64,000 nucleotides of DNA from Adhaeribacter swui (GCF_014217805.1 NZ_CP055156.1:2362585-2426584); one strand, 5' to 3'. Shown: positions 1 to 9,940, numbered from the stretch's first letter. Numbers and translations are program-made. Notes: generated by a model not told the origin, from the letters alone.

Positions 1-35
1 GGAGATATTAAATAATTTTAAATTTAGTTAATGAT

Positions 36-68
36 AAAGGCCCTACTGGTAACAGTAGGGCCTTTTTT
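36..68 (+). terminator. Intrinsic terminator
   Basis: A perfect stem (AAAGGCCCTACTG pairing with its complement, loop GTAA) is followed by a run of six T. It most likely ends transcription of a gene that lies left of the window. Confidence 0.8.
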
Positions 69-271
69 GTTTATCGTCTTTGGCTGTAATCTTATTGAAA
101 TTAAATAATTAGGGATATACGCATTATACCTTAATGCTCTAAATATAATTTTTAGAATTTACTTTATTATTATAAAGCCAGTATATAGTAATAAAGCAAT
201 AATTTAGGTTTGCAGGAAAAGTTTGGCAAGAGAGTTGCCTATAACAGATTACTGTTCCTACACACAATTTT

Positions 272-304
272 AAACGGCTGCTCCTTGAGCAGCCGTTTTT
301 TTTA
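272..304 (+). terminator. Intrinsic terminator
   Basis: A 12-bp perfect stem (AAACGGCTGCTC, loop CTT) is followed by a T-rich tract. The stretch from 69 to 271 between this and the previous hairpin has no ORF with coding character. It may belong to a short untranslated transcript, but nothing else supports that. Confidence 0.75.
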
Positions 305-406
305 TTTTTGTAAACCGATAGAGTTTTATGTAAGCTAATTTACTTTTAGATAATGCATACAGGCTTTTGAAATAGAAAGGTTGTTAGATGAGTATAGGCA
401 AAAATT

Positions 407-1075
407 TTAAAAATTTTTGCTTCCAGGTTGCCGGGTGGTAACTTTTTTATGGGTGTTAAACCAAATAAAAGATACTGCAATAACTGCTCCCAGAAAAGCC
501 AATGCCACATCTTTCTGTGCGTCCCAAATATCGCCCTGCATTCCCAAATATACCGAAGCTTTATCTTGCACAAACAAGGTCGAAAAAATCCATTCTATTA
601 ATTCAAACAGCACGCTCATGGATAGGGTAAGCTCCAGAGGAATAAGATAGGGTAACCAGCGGGCGTTTTTTAAATGGTACCGGCATATTTCGTACATGGG
701 CAAGGCCATTAACAAGCCAAAACTAAAATGTACTATCCGATCGTAGTGGTTACGCGATAAGTGAAAGACATCTTGCAGCCAATAACCCACCGGATTGTTC
801 TGGTACGTATACTGGCTACCGTATAAATGCAGTAACAAAAACAAGAATACAAAGACCACGCTTTTATGCGATAAAGAATAACGCACATAAAAAAAGCCAA
901 ATGCCATTAAGCCCGGCAAGGTAAGCAGATTTTCGAGTAGCCAGTTGAAAAAATTAGTGGTGGCAAAACCGCTGTATAACCAAAATAAGGTAAACACGAA
1001 AGTGCAGCCAGTTAATACCGGATTACGAAAAAGCAACCAAAATTTATTTGCGTCACGAACTTTTACAAACGACAT
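407..1075 (-). CDS. DUF2238 (YjdF-like) integral membrane protein
   Basis: A 222-residue protein with about six hydrophobic helices. The family signature is visible: NHYDRIVHF near residues 109-117, an acidic FELIEW segment near 157-162, and QGDIWDAQKD near 178-187. These match the YjdF/DUF2238 family of inner-membrane proteins, whose biochemical role is not known. The length is normal for the family and the gene looks complete. It stands alone and points left, with no partner gene in the window. The family assignment is from remembered motifs; the function is unassigned. Confidence 0.8.
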   Translation of the reverse strand: MSFVKVRDANKFWLLFRNPVLTGCTFVFTLFWLYSGFATTNFFNWLLENLLTLPGLMAFGFFYVRYSLSHKSVVFVFLFLLLHLYGSQYTYQNNPVGYWLQDVFHLSRNHYDRIVHFSFGLLMALPMYEICRYHLKNARWLPYLIPLELTLSMSVLFELIEWIFSTLFVQDKASVYLGMQGDIWDAQKDVALAFLGAVIAVSFIWFNTHKKVTTRQPGSKNF

Positions 1076-1424
1076 AAAACAGCAGATATTTTGTTTTTAA
1101 CTAGTAACCTTACCCGGATGTTTCATAATGCTTGTAATTAAGGTGGAGGCAGCGGTATTTAGGGAATTATGAGAAGTTGAGGAATCAAAAATTTTAAAAA
1201 TTTTTACTTAAACCAACGCTCAAACTGATGTAAGTTGCTTGAACGCCTAACTCAGCAATCCGGAAACTGTAGTGGGGCTTAAACTGTTATCGGAGGTAAT
1301 CTGTTATAAGCATACATCCTAATTTTCCTGATGGCTGTTTTGCGGCACAGGTAAAAACGAGTGGTTATTTTATGTGCCGCTAATTGCTTTATTTTGTAGT
1401 AATTTTTACCCTGAATCCGATTAC
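1076..1424. other. Intergenic region, no gene seen
   Basis: About 350 bases between the divergent DUF2238 and dsbD genes. It holds one AT palindrome of the A5-T4-A5-T5 type at about 1187-1205, a motif common in this window's gaps. No convincing ORF, RNA gene or promoter was identified. Confidence 0.5.
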
Positions 1425-3647
1425 ATGATACCCCTGAACCGCGCTATACTTTCTTTATTTTTCTTTTTATTCTTTCTCCAGAATACTTTTAGTCAGGTGT
1501 TAAAACCAGCCACCTGGGCTTATACCTGGTCTAAAAAAGAAGCAAAAACCGGCGACGAAATAGAAGTAGTTTTTAACGTAAAAATAGATCCGGATTGGTA
1601 TTTATATTCCAGCGACTTCGACCCAAACGTGGGCCCCACGGTAACCACTTTTACGTTTACGCCGCACCCTTCTTATCAGCTTCTAGGTAAAATTATTCCG
1701 GTAAATCCGAAGAAAAAGTTTGATAAGATATTTGAAGGCGATGTTACATACTTTACCAAAACCGCTCAGTTTCGGCAGCGCATTAAAGTTTTACAAAAAG
1801 ATATACGCCTGAGTGGCTCCGTAGAATACCAGGTTTGTACCGAAGTAGATGGCAAGTGTATTCCGTTCGAAGAATCGTTTACCCTGGAACCCATTGCTGT
1901 TACCGGCGAGCCAATTGTAATCAATAATAATCCGGCAACTACAGCAACGCCGCAGGCAAGCAATAATCCGGCACCTCTGGCAACAACAAAACCTGCTCTC
2001 CGTTCCGAAGAGCCTGAAACATTACTGGCCGATAATCCTGATTTTCAAAATGTAATCACCCGCGTGGACTCTGCTTTAGCCGATTCAGCTAGAAAGAAAG
2101 CGCAAGTGGCCGCAACTTCCAACACTCCAGATTCGACTACCGCCATTTCTGCCAACGTAGATATGGGAGGCGAACTCCAGACCGGCTCCAACCTGTGGAC
2201 GTTTTTTCTAGTGGCTTTTGGCTCGGGGTTGGTAGCCTTGCTTACGCCCTGCGTTTTTCCGATGGTGCCCATGACCGTAACTTTTTTTACCGGTAACAGC
2301 CGGGGGCGGGGCGAATCTTTCTTAAAAGCCTTGGCTTATGGATTATCCATTATTGTTATTTATTCTTTAATCGGAGTTGTTTTTTCAAAAATTGCCGGAC
2401 CAGATGCGGCTAATTTTATCAGTACCCATTGGTTGCCGAATGGGCTCTTTTTTTTAATATTTCTGCTTTTTGGCTTATCCTTTTTAGGTTTGTTCGAAAT
2501 TACCCTGCCCAGCAGCCTGGTAAATAAAGCCGATAGCCAAAGCGATAAAGGCGGCTGGTACGGCATCTTTTTTATGGCGTTTACTTTGGTGCTGGTGTCG
2601 TTTTCCTGCACTGGCCCTATTGTGGGCAGTATTTTGGTAGCATCGGCCGGGGGCGAAACGTTAAAGCCCATAACCGGTATGTTTGCGTATTCGCTGGCTT
2701 TTGCTTTGCCGTTTACTTTATTTGCAGCATTCCCGTCGTGGTTGCAGAATTTGCCGAAATCCGGTGGCTGGCTTAACTCTGTAAAAGTTTGTCTGGGTTT
2801 TATAGAACTGGCTTTAGCCCTGAAGTTTTTAAGTGTAGCCGACCAGGCCTACCATTGGGGAATACTGGACCGGGAAATTTACCTGGCTATTTGGATTGTG
2901 CTTTTTACCTTGCTAGGTTTTTATTTACTTGGTAAACTAAAGTTTGCCCACGACAGCGATTTACCTTACATCAGCGTGCCGCGTTTATCGTTGGCTATTA
3001 TTACATTTAGCTTTGTAGTGTATTTAATTCCGGGCTTACTTGGGGCACCGTTAAAAGCCTTAGCGGGCTATTTGCCGCCGCAAAGCACCCACGATTTTGA
3101 TTTATCCCGTTTATTTACTTCCGGAACTACCGGCAATAATAACCAGGCGGTTAGTACCTTGTGCGAAAAACCAAAATACGCCGATTTCTTACATTTGCCC
3201 CACGGCATCCAAGGTTACTTTGATCTGGACCAAGCCAAACGGTGTGCGCTGGAACAAAACAAGCCTATTTTTATTGATTTTACCGGCCATGGGTGCGTGA
3301 ACTGCCGCGAAATGGAAGCCAATGTATGGTCAGACCCGGAAGTACTGCGCCGGTTAAAAAATGATTTTGTGGTAGTGGCTTTGTATGTAGATGATAAAAC
3401 TACTTTACCCGAAAACGAGTGGTATACCTCTACTTACGATCAGAAGCAAAAAACTACCATTGGTAAAAAGTATGCGGATTTTCAGATTACGGCTTTCCAG
3501 AATAATGCGCAGCCGTTTTATGTATTAATGGGGCCCGATGGTAAGCCGTTGGTTAAGCCCATCGCCTACGATTTAGACGTCAGCAATTTTATAAAATTCC
3601 TGGATGCCGGGATTGCCGCATATCAAAAAACAGCTAAGGTAAACTAG
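1425..3647 (+). CDS. dsbD: Thiol:disulfide interchange protein, DsbD family
   Basis: About 740 residues. DsbD carries electrons from cytoplasmic thioredoxin across the inner membrane to reduce periplasmic disulfides. Three modules are visible. An N-terminal periplasmic domain follows a signal peptide (about residues 25-160). A multi-helix core (about 255-545) holds paired cysteines in LLTPCVFPMVPMT and SFSCTGP. A C-terminal thioredoxin fold has the active site CVNC near residue 623. The start at 1425 is preferred over 1374 because it opens directly into a signal peptide (MIPLNRAILSLFFFLFFLQ); the upstream extension is not hydrophobic. The linker between the first two modules is rich in Ala, Thr and Asn. 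The gene appears monocistronic and ends at a strong hairpin. Confidence 0.93.
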   Translation: MIPLNRAILSLFFFLFFLQNTFSQVLKPATWAYTWSKKEAKTGDEIEVVFNVKIDPDWYLYSSDFDPNVGPTVTTFTFTPHPSYQLLGKIIPVNPKKKFDKIFEGDVTYFTKTAQFRQRIKVLQKDIRLSGSVEYQVCTEVDGKCIPFEESFTLEPIAVTGEPIVINNNPATTATPQASNNPAPLATTKPALRSEEPETLLADNPDFQNVITRVDSALADSARKKAQVAATSNTPDSTTAISANVDMGGELQTGSNLWTFFLVAFGSGLVALLTPCVFPMVPMTVTFFTGNSRGRGESFLKALAYGLSIIVIYSLIGVVFSKIAGPDAANFISTHWLPNGLFFLIFLLFGLSFLGLFEITLPSSLVNKADSQSDKGGWYGIFFMAFTLVLVSFSCTGPIVGSILVASAGGETLKPITGMFAYSLAFALPFTLFAAFPSWLQNLPKSGGWLNSVKVCLGFIELALALKFLSVADQAYHWGILDREIYLAIWIVLFTLLGFYLLGKLKFAHDSDLPYISVPRLSLAIITFSFVVYLIPGLLGAPLKALAGYLPPQSTHDFDLSRLFTSGTTGNNNQAVSTLCEKPKYADFLHLPHGIQGYFDLDQAKRCALEQNKPIFIDFTGHGCVNCREMEANVWSDPEVLRRLKNDFVVVALYVDDKTTLPENEWYTSTYDQKQKTTIGKKYADFQITAFQNNAQPFYVLMGPDGKPLVKPIAYDLDVSNFIKFLDAGIAAYQKTAKVN

Positions 3648-3720
3648 CGCTACTGGCTGGTTATACGTAGTTGCCCTTACTTCTAGAGCCTCCCGACTCA
3701 CTGTTGGTTATAGGCAACGA

Positions 3721-3765
3721 ACTCAGAAAATAAATTTTTTAAAAATTTTATTTTCTGAGTTTTAT
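3721..3765. terminator. Bidirectional AT-rich hairpin terminator after dsbD
   Basis: Adjacent 20-base arms at 3721-3740 and 3741-3760 pair at 19 of 20 positions, beginning ACTCAGAAAATAAA, with T-rich sequence after the stem. It lies about 75 bases after the dsbD stop. Confidence 0.7.
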
Positions 3766-3949
3766 TCTAACCAGCTATTATCAATTTTTAGTTAGGTAAT
3801 TAGTAGCAATTTAGCTTTAATGTAAGGAGGACATTTGCATTCAAACATCATAAAATAGTTCAATTCTTAGAACTTTAAAATTGGCCTTTTCTTTGAGAAC
3901 ATAGTTGTTTAAAAAATTGTCTTAGGACTGTTTTTACTCTGGTTTCTCT

Positions 3950-5887
3950 ATGAAAAAAGTAAATTATCCGCTGCTACTTACCTGGTTGTTTATTATGGGC
4001 TGTTTTTCGGCAAACGCGCAAAACGGCATTGAAACCCGCCTGGGATATTCTTACACCGATAAATACGCGTTTACTGACGAGTGGCAGTATTTATCAACGG
4101 ATATTTACCTTTTTAACGGTAATAAATTTACCCGCGTTATTAACGAACTGCGCACCGGGGTGGGCAAAAACAAAAACAATTACAAGCAGGAACTGGAGTA
4201 CCTCCTGATTACGGCGCAACTTAAAAATTTAAAATTATTTGGGAACGAGAGCATAGTTTACCCGCTTTACAACTTTTACGTTAAAAACGACAATAAAGAG
4301 CTTACTGCCCAGGTAAGCGATAACATTGACGTAATCCGGATTATCGATAAAATGCCCCTATCTACTACCGGAAAAAGCATCGACGCCACTATTGAAGCCA
4401 AAGCCATTGCCGATAATGCCCGCGAGCAGGTTTTTAGTTTAGTAGCTTTGCAACTGCAGAATATCGCCAGCCTTACGGCTGCACCATCCGGCGCTTTAAT
4501 GTCTTTAGTAGGGGAGTTTGGTAAACTGCTGGGTACGAGTTCCCGCAAAACCGAGTATAAATTTAGTTCAACCATCCGGCTGTACGAAGGGCATAATTTT
4601 GATACGCGGCTGCACTCGGTGCGGGTATACGCCTTGGTGCCGCCCGATGTAAAAAATGTAGCCATTAAAGCTGCCAAAGCCAATGAGTTGTTAGCCAATA
4701 GCCCCAACGGTTTAGACCGGCGTAAGTTGGAAACTGTTTTTGATTACAAAGAATATCCTTACCTGGTAGTAGCCAATTATAAATCGTTGTACAAAACCGA
4801 TGTGCTCAGCGGCAACGAAATAAACACCGAAACCATTGAAAAACGCAAGCAAAAGATAAACAATGCCCACGAAGCCGGTTTAGTAAACGACGAAACTTTT
4901 AAGCAGGAAATGTATTTTATCGAATTTCTGCGCACCTTCGCCGATTTAAAGCAAAGCTTAAATGATTATAAGCTAAACTATAAAAACAATATTTCGGAGG
5001 TTAATTCCAAAAGTTTGTTTTCGGTTATTCAAAATTACCGGGCGTTAAAAACCTTACAACGAGTGCGCGAGCGGGAATTTACAAAGAATACAATCTACCA
5101 GAATATTTTCCGGCCGGAGTACGCCAGCATCGTAAATAACGCCGAATTGTATTTGGATGCGGATCATAACTTAAAAAATAGCAAAGAATTGGTATTAACC
5201 TTACTGGAGCTGGAAGACGAAGGCAGAAGCGTAACTAATGCCAGTAAACGCGAAGCCTACTTAACCAAACTGCACTCCGTAGACTTACCCGGTAAAGATT
5301 TTTTATCCACTACCATCGAGGGTGCCGCTATAACTCGTATTATTAATGAGCTGGAGAACCAACAATACCGTGAGGTGTTTGAAAAAGAAACCAATCGTTT
5401 AACAGAAGCAGATGCTTCGGAAGAAACGGTAAATCTGCGCACCAACCTAACCGAAAAAGCCAGCATTACCAAGTGTACTCTGTGCCGCGAAAAGGTAAAA
5501 ACCGCTGTAATTAACTATGATACCCGTTACGAAGCATATCGCATAAAGCAAGCTTTGGCGCAAAAAGAAACTCTACAAGCTACCGCCGATAAAAAAGCGT
5601 TGGAATTTTTAAAAAAGAAATACTGCATCGAGACTAGTATTAAAAGCAAGTATGCTTCCGAAGAAACCATTCCGCCGCATATTGTAAAGCTAGCCGAGCG
5701 TAATAACGAGCTCACCAAAAAAGTAGAACAACTGAATGAACTGATCAAGCAAAAGCCTGACGAAAAAAAGTTAGAAGCGGTGCAGGAGTATAACACCCAG
5801 CTTGCCCAATTTGTCAAAGATCTCGACGAAGGTTACACCACTATTTGTACTGCCGAAAAAACCTTATGCGCTTGCGAAGGTAGTTAG
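3950..5887 (+). CDS. Uncharacterised exported protein with C-terminal coiled coil
   Basis: A 645-residue protein with a clear signal peptide (MKKVNYPLLLTWLFIMGCFSANAQ). I do not recognise the family. The body is mainly charged and helical. A CTLC pair sits near residues 508-511 in a context reading ITKCTLCREK. A Glu/Lys/Leu-rich stretch at about 560-630 looks like a coiled coil, and the last residues contain two further cysteines (CTAEKTLCACEGS). The even cysteine number in an exported protein suggests disulfides or a metal site. It follows dsbD by 302 bases but is separated from it by a terminator, so it is probably its own transcript. Confidence 0.7.
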   Translation: MKKVNYPLLLTWLFIMGCFSANAQNGIETRLGYSYTDKYAFTDEWQYLSTDIYLFNGNKFTRVINELRTGVGKNKNNYKQELEYLLITAQLKNLKLFGNESIVYPLYNFYVKNDNKELTAQVSDNIDVIRIIDKMPLSTTGKSIDATIEAKAIADNAREQVFSLVALQLQNIASLTAAPSGALMSLVGEFGKLLGTSSRKTEYKFSSTIRLYEGHNFDTRLHSVRVYALVPPDVKNVAIKAAKANELLANSPNGLDRRKLETVFDYKEYPYLVVANYKSLYKTDVLSGNEINTETIEKRKQKINNAHEAGLVNDETFKQEMYFIEFLRTFADLKQSLNDYKLNYKNNISEVNSKSLFSVIQNYRALKTLQRVREREFTKNTIYQNIFRPEYASIVNNAELYLDADHNLKNSKELVLTLLELEDEGRSVTNASKREAYLTKLHSVDLPGKDFLSTTIEGAAITRIINELENQQYREVFEKETNRLTEADASEETVNLRTNLTEKASITKCTLCREKVKTAVINYDTRYEAYRIKQALAQKETLQATADKKALEFLKKKYCIETSIKSKYASEETIPPHIVKLAERNNELTKKVEQLNELIKQKPDEKKLEAVQEYNTQLAQFVKDLDEGYTTICTAEKTLCACEGS

Positions 5888-5976
5888 AGTTCCTTATTTG
5901 CAACTAGCAGCGTTCCTGAGCCCTGAATGATCTTGCTTAAACGTAGCAGAAATAGAAAATTTTAAAAATAATTATT

Positions 5977-6669
5977 TTACAAGATAAGCATGCCCAGTAC
6001 GGGAGTGTTATCGGGGGTGTTTTCCAGATTTAACCGTGGTACTTGCTTTTCGGGTAACTTACTTACATCCAGCATAAAGGTGAGCTTGGCATCGTCGGAT
6101 ACGGCTACAATCTCGGTTTCGCCGGCGCCTAAATAACTAAGCTTGTAATGTTTTTTTACCTCGCCTAAGGTAGCACCTATCCCTAATCCTTCTTTAGTTT
6201 TGTAAGCTGCACTTTGCACGTGTACCCGCCAAACCCGACAGGTTGGTTCGCAGGTTTCTTCTATGAGCAGGCCGGCAGGTTGCTCCGTAGCCGATTGCCG
6301 GATTTCGTACGCTTTTGTACCCCGACCTTCGCGCGTAATGGGTACTTCTTTTATCATTTCCGCCGGCACTGCTTTTCGGAGGGCATCTACATGCATCCCA
6401 ATGTGGATAGGTCCGATTTTATTTTTAGAAATTTGCCAGCTTGTTGTGCCTGAACCTCTTGAGGTAGCCGGTGCTGATGTAGCAGAAGCATCTCCCACAG
6501 AATCTAAACGGGTTACGGTTCCGTCGGGTGATATGGTTTCGGGGCGAACGGAATCTAAGGTGGTAGTTGAAGACGTAGACGCTGACTCCGTAGTATTTTC
6601 TGATTTTTTAGGTTGGCAACTTAATAGCGTTAGCTGCACAATCATCCAGAAGATATATTTTTTTAACAT
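5977..6669 (-). CDS. Uncharacterised lipoprotein
   Basis: 230 residues with a lipoprotein signal (MLKKYIFWMIVQLTLLSC, lipobox cysteine at 18). It is followed by a Ser/Thr-rich linker to about residue 75 and a compact C-terminal domain. That domain begins WQISKNKIGPIHIGMHVDAL and includes CEPTCRV, a close cysteine pair. The phrase IGPIHIGM resembles openings of small exported domains that bind or sense ligands in other Bacteroidota proteins, but I cannot name a family. It converges with the upstream gene and diverges from surE. Confidence 0.7.
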   Translation of the reverse strand: MLKKYIFWMIVQLTLLSCQPKKSENTTESASTSSTTTLDSVRPETISPDGTVTRLDSVGDASATSAPATSRGSGTTSWQISKNKIGPIHIGMHVDALRKAVPAEMIKEVPITREGRGTKAYEIRQSATEQPAGLLIEETCEPTCRVWRVHVQSAAYKTKEGLGIGATLGEVKKHYKLSYLGAGETEIVAVSDDAKLTFMLDVSKLPEKQVPRLNLENTPDNTPVLGMLIL

Positions 6670-6849
6670 AATGGCTGATAAAGAAGTAGTAAATGGGATT
6701 TTTTAAATTTTTGCTTTTGCCGTAGCTGCTAATTAAAAACTCGGTTTATTAACCCTAAGGGGATTTAACGAGTATGCTTAATTAAAGATTTATTCATGTA
6801 CAACCGCGGTATTTCTTTTACTTTTGCCGCATTAAATACTGCATTTCTT

Positions 6850-7677
6850 ATGGCTTCGAAAAAACCGTTAATACTAATTTCCAACGACGATGGCATTACT
6901 GCCCCTGGTATTCAAACTTTAGTGAAAGTAATGAAAAAAATAGGGGAAGTGGTAGTGGTAGCGCCCGATGGACCTCAATCAGGTATGGGGCACGCCATTA
7001 CTGTGGCTAATACCCTGCGTTTAGATAAATCCACCGCTTTTCCCGACGTGGAAGCCTACGAATGCTCCGGCACTCCCGCCGACTGCGTGAAACTGGCAAA
7101 ACACCACGTTTTAAAAAATCGCCAGCCCGATTTGGTGGTAAGTGGCATTAATCATGGTTCTAATTCCAGCATTAGTGTATTGTATTCCGGCACCATGTCG
7201 GCGGCTATTGAGGCAGCTATTGAAGGCTTGCCGGCGATTGGTTTTTCGTTGTGCGACTACGGCCACGAGGCTGATTTTTCGCACACCGAGCCTTTTGTAG
7301 AGCAAATCGTACGGCAGGCTTTAAAACACGGTATTCCGGTAAATACCGCTTTAAACGTAAATATTCCCAAGAATTCAGCTACCCCTATTGCGGGAATAAA
7401 AATTTGTCGGCAGGCGCACGCGCGTTGGCAGGAAGAATTTGATGAACGCCTGGACCCCAATAAACGCCGTTATTTCTGGATGACCGGCAGCTTCGTAAAT
7501 TCCGACAAAGGCGAAGATACCGACGAATGGGCTCTGGCTAATAACTACGTGTCGGTGGTACCTTGTCAGTTCGACTTAACGGCTTACCACGCTATCCCGC
7601 AATTAAATAATGAATGGGAGCTGGAAGAAAAGCCGGAAATGAAAGATAAAAAAATAACCGAAAAGGCTCCCAATTAA
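6850..7677 (+). CDS. surE: 5'/3'-nucleotidase SurE
   Basis: About 275 residues. SurE is a metal-dependent nucleotidase that dephosphorylates nucleoside 5'- and 3'-monophosphates, and in some species polyphosphate, in the cytoplasm. The N-terminal LISNDDG motif holds the two adjacent aspartates that bind the divalent metal. The conserved VSGINHGSN block and SGTMSAA block follow. The start at 6850 (MASKKPLILIS) is chosen because SurE proteins begin within a few residues of the first strand; an ATG at 6796 would add 18 unrelated residues. The last codons and the stop lie inside a terminator hairpin. Confidence 0.93.
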   Translation: MASKKPLILISNDDGITAPGIQTLVKVMKKIGEVVVVAPDGPQSGMGHAITVANTLRLDKSTAFPDVEAYECSGTPADCVKLAKHHVLKNRQPDLVVSGINHGSNSSISVLYSGTMSAAIEAAIEGLPAIGFSLCDYGHEADFSHTEPFVEQIVRQALKHGIPVNTALNVNIPKNSATPIAGIKICRQAHARWQEEFDERLDPNKRRYFWMTGSFVNSDKGEDTDEWALANNYVSVVPCQFDLTAYHAIPQLNNEWELEEKPEMKDKKITEKAPN

Positions 7678-7690
7678 GGAGCCTTTTCGG
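7658..7690. terminator. Terminator hairpin overlapping the surE stop codon
   Basis: A perfect 13-bp stem (CCGAAAAGGCTCC) at 7658-7670 pairs with 7678-7690 across a 7-base loop that contains the surE TAA. The final surE residues are encoded in the left arm. Confidence 0.7.
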
Positions 7691-7793
7691 TTGCAGCGTA
7701 TTAGTTTTCTGATTAAACTGTACTCTAAAATTTAAGATTATTGGTTACTACTTGTTTGTACCCGAATTTTTAAATTTTTTTAAGCTGGAGAGC

Positions 7794-9515
7794 TTAGCAG
7801 TTATTATGCAAGGACATTCTCCAATGAATTCGGCTATTATTCCAGAAAAAGCCTGTTTTTTGGGGTTGGGGCCCTTTTTTGAGTTCAGTGGCCCCTAAAG
7901 AGAAGCGTAGGGGTAAGGTATATTGTACATTTACCGGCTTTCCGTTTTGTTTGCCCGGTTGCCAGGTAGGCATGGATTTAACTACCCGCAAGGCCTCCGC
8001 GTTGGTCTCATCGGTTAACCCTTGTAAAATTTGCAAATCCTGAATAGCTCCTTGATCGGTTACTATAAATTGAACAATTACCATTCCTTCTACACTGGCC
8101 TTTTGAGCAGCCGTTGGATACTTTATGTTTTTACCTAAAAAAGTATACATTTTCTCCATCCCTCCCGGAAATTGCGGTAATTCCTCTACTTGGGTAAAAA
8201 TGGTTTTGTTTGTTTTGTCTTGGTACTGGATAAATCCTCTGGCTTTTTCAGAAGAAGCATCATCATCCAAAGCAAACTTAATGGGTAAGGTGTATTTCAC
8301 GTTTAAGGGCTTACTATCCTGCTTGCCGGGTTCCCAATCAGGCATTAGGGCAATCACCCGTTTGGCTTCGGCATCGGTTTCGGGGCTTAAACTTTTTACA
8401 ATTTTTAAGTCGGTAATCTTACCTTCTTTAGTTACTACAAATTCAGCAATTACATTGCCTTCTAGGTTGGCATCGATGGCGGCTTTCGGGTATTTAATGT
8501 TTTTACCTAAAAATTGAAACATCTTTTCTAAACCGCCGGGGAAAAGCGGATTTTGTTCTACGAAAGTAAATACCTCGTCATTATCAGCTTTTAAGGTACT
8601 GCTTTCACTGCTGGTTACGGGCGATTGGCTTATTGGGGTTTCTGGCTCGGCGCAAGCCAGCATAAATACCAGCACGCCAAACGTGGGCAGCGCCGCTAAC
8701 TGTTTTAATTTACTCGGACGACGATAATTTTGCTGTAGCATGTTCATTCGTTTTAAGGTGAGGGATTTATTAAAATAATTACCAAAAGAAAACTCCAGCC
8801 GGTGCAGCATTTGGCGGGCCAGTAGGCGGGCGTAGGTTTCGGGGGTAGTGGTGCGCAGCACGGCCGCATCAGCAATAAACTCGTGGGTATGGGTTAGGGC
8901 TTGTTGGTATAAGTAAAGCAGCGGGTTAAACCAGAAGATAATTTTTAAAAATTCCAGATATAAAATATCCAGACTGTGTTTTTGGCGCACATGTACGGCT
9001 TCGTGCAATAGTACCCGCTCCGTTTCAACTGCGCTTAATGTTTGGCTATTATCCAGGTAGATACAATTCCAGAACGAAAAGGTAGATTGCACTCCTTCGG
9101 TTTTATGAACCCGTATGTTTTGCCAATAGAACCGGCTGGTTAGTGTTTTTTGAGTAAACCGGTGCAGTTGGTAAAGTTGCCGTAAGAGCCGGAAAAGAAA
9201 AAAAGTAAGTCCAATACCGTATAAGAATAACAGGCCGGTATGCCAGGTAAGCCAGTAAGCGGCAGAAGCTCCCGCCCGCTGCACCGTAATAGTTACGGGG
9301 GCTAATTGTTCCGCCACAAAAATGGTTATAGGTTCGGGTTGTTGTAAAAAAGGCAGTTCTACCAAAGGAATACTCAACGACAGCAGCGGGGTGAGCAGCA
9401 AATAAAACCGGTTGTACTGAAAACAGTTTTCCCGTTTCAGGAGCAGGGTGTATAGTAGGTAAAAGACGAGCAAACAAGCGCTCGATTCCAGCAGGTAGAA
9501 GAGTACTTTATTCAT
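7794..9515 (-). CDS. BlaR1-like M56 family metallopeptidase with two TonB C-terminal domains
   Basis: 573 residues. The N-terminal half is a four-helix membrane part typical of BlaR1/MecR1 sensors, with the zinc site HEAVH at 171-175. Such proteins sense an external signal and cut or inactivate a partner BlaI-type repressor. Instead of a penicillin-binding domain, the extracytoplasmic half carries two tandem TonB C-terminal-like domains (about 322-412 and 450-540). Each starts FPGG.EKM..FLGKNIKYP. This M56-TonB arrangement is common in Bacteroidota, and its signal is generally unknown. The C-terminal 30 residues are unrelated to TonB. The gene overlaps the upstream blaI-type gene by 8 bases, so the two are surely co-translated. 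Confidence 0.88.
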   Translation of the reverse strand: MNKVLFYLLESSACLLVFYLLYTLLLKRENCFQYNRFYLLLTPLLSLSIPLVELPFLQQPEPITIFVAEQLAPVTITVQRAGASAAYWLTWHTGLLFLYGIGLTFFLFRLLRQLYQLHRFTQKTLTSRFYWQNIRVHKTEGVQSTFSFWNCIYLDNSQTLSAVETERVLLHEAVHVRQKHSLDILYLEFLKIIFWFNPLLYLYQQALTHTHEFIADAAVLRTTTPETYARLLARQMLHRLEFSFGNYFNKSLTLKRMNMLQQNYRRPSKLKQLAALPTFGVLVFMLACAEPETPISQSPVTSSESSTLKADNDEVFTFVEQNPLFPGGLEKMFQFLGKNIKYPKAAIDANLEGNVIAEFVVTKEGKITDLKIVKSLSPETDAEAKRVIALMPDWEPGKQDSKPLNVKYTLPIKFALDDDASSEKARGFIQYQDKTNKTIFTQVEELPQFPGGMEKMYTFLGKNIKYPTAAQKASVEGMVIVQFIVTDQGAIQDLQILQGLTDETNAEALRVVKSMPTWQPGKQNGKPVNVQYTLPLRFSLGATELKKGPQPQKTGFFWNNSRIHWRMSLHNNC

Positions 9516-9885
9516 CTTGTGGTTCGTTTAAATCCTGACGCACGTGTTTCAGCATTTCTTCCAGCTCCTGGATATCCATGTTTTTTTCTTTGGCAAAAAA
9601 CGAAACCAGTTTTTCGAAGGAGCCGCCAAAGTACCCGCTCACAAAATTTTTGAGGTAATAGCTGCTGTACTGCTGTTTCTGTATAATAGGATAGTATTCG
9701 TGGGTTTTTCCATAAGCCGTGTACCCCAAAAATCCTTTTTTCTCCAGAATCCGCACAATCGTAGACACCGTGTTATAGGCCGGTTTTGGCTCTGGTAACT
9801 TTTCAAGAAAGTCCTTTACGAACCCTTTTTTTAAATCCCAGATAATTTGCATTACCTGTTCTTCCGCTTTGGTTAATTCTTTCAT
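9508..9885 (-). CDS. BlaI/MecI/CopY family transcriptional repressor
   Basis: 125 residues, the usual length for the family. The sequence shows the BlaI winged-helix opening (LTKAEEQVMQIIWDL) and AYNTVSTIVRILEKKGFL, the recognition-helix region. These repressors bind as dimers to palindromic operators and are released when the M56 partner is activated. The gene is first in a two-gene operon with the M56-TonB sensor. A 24-bp perfect palindrome lies exactly between the predicted -33 and -7 boxes upstream, so autorepression is likely. Confidence 0.92.
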   Translation of the reverse strand: MKELTKAEEQVMQIIWDLKKGFVKDFLEKLPEPKPAYNTVSTIVRILEKKGFLGYTAYGKTHEYYPIIQKQQYSSYYLKNFVSGYFGGSFEKLVSFFAKEKNMDIQELEEMLKHVRQDLNEPQDE

Positions 9886-9940
9886 AAAGTAGTAGGGGAA
9901 TAAGTCAATGGCTGGGTGTAGTGTTTGATAATTAAGTGTA

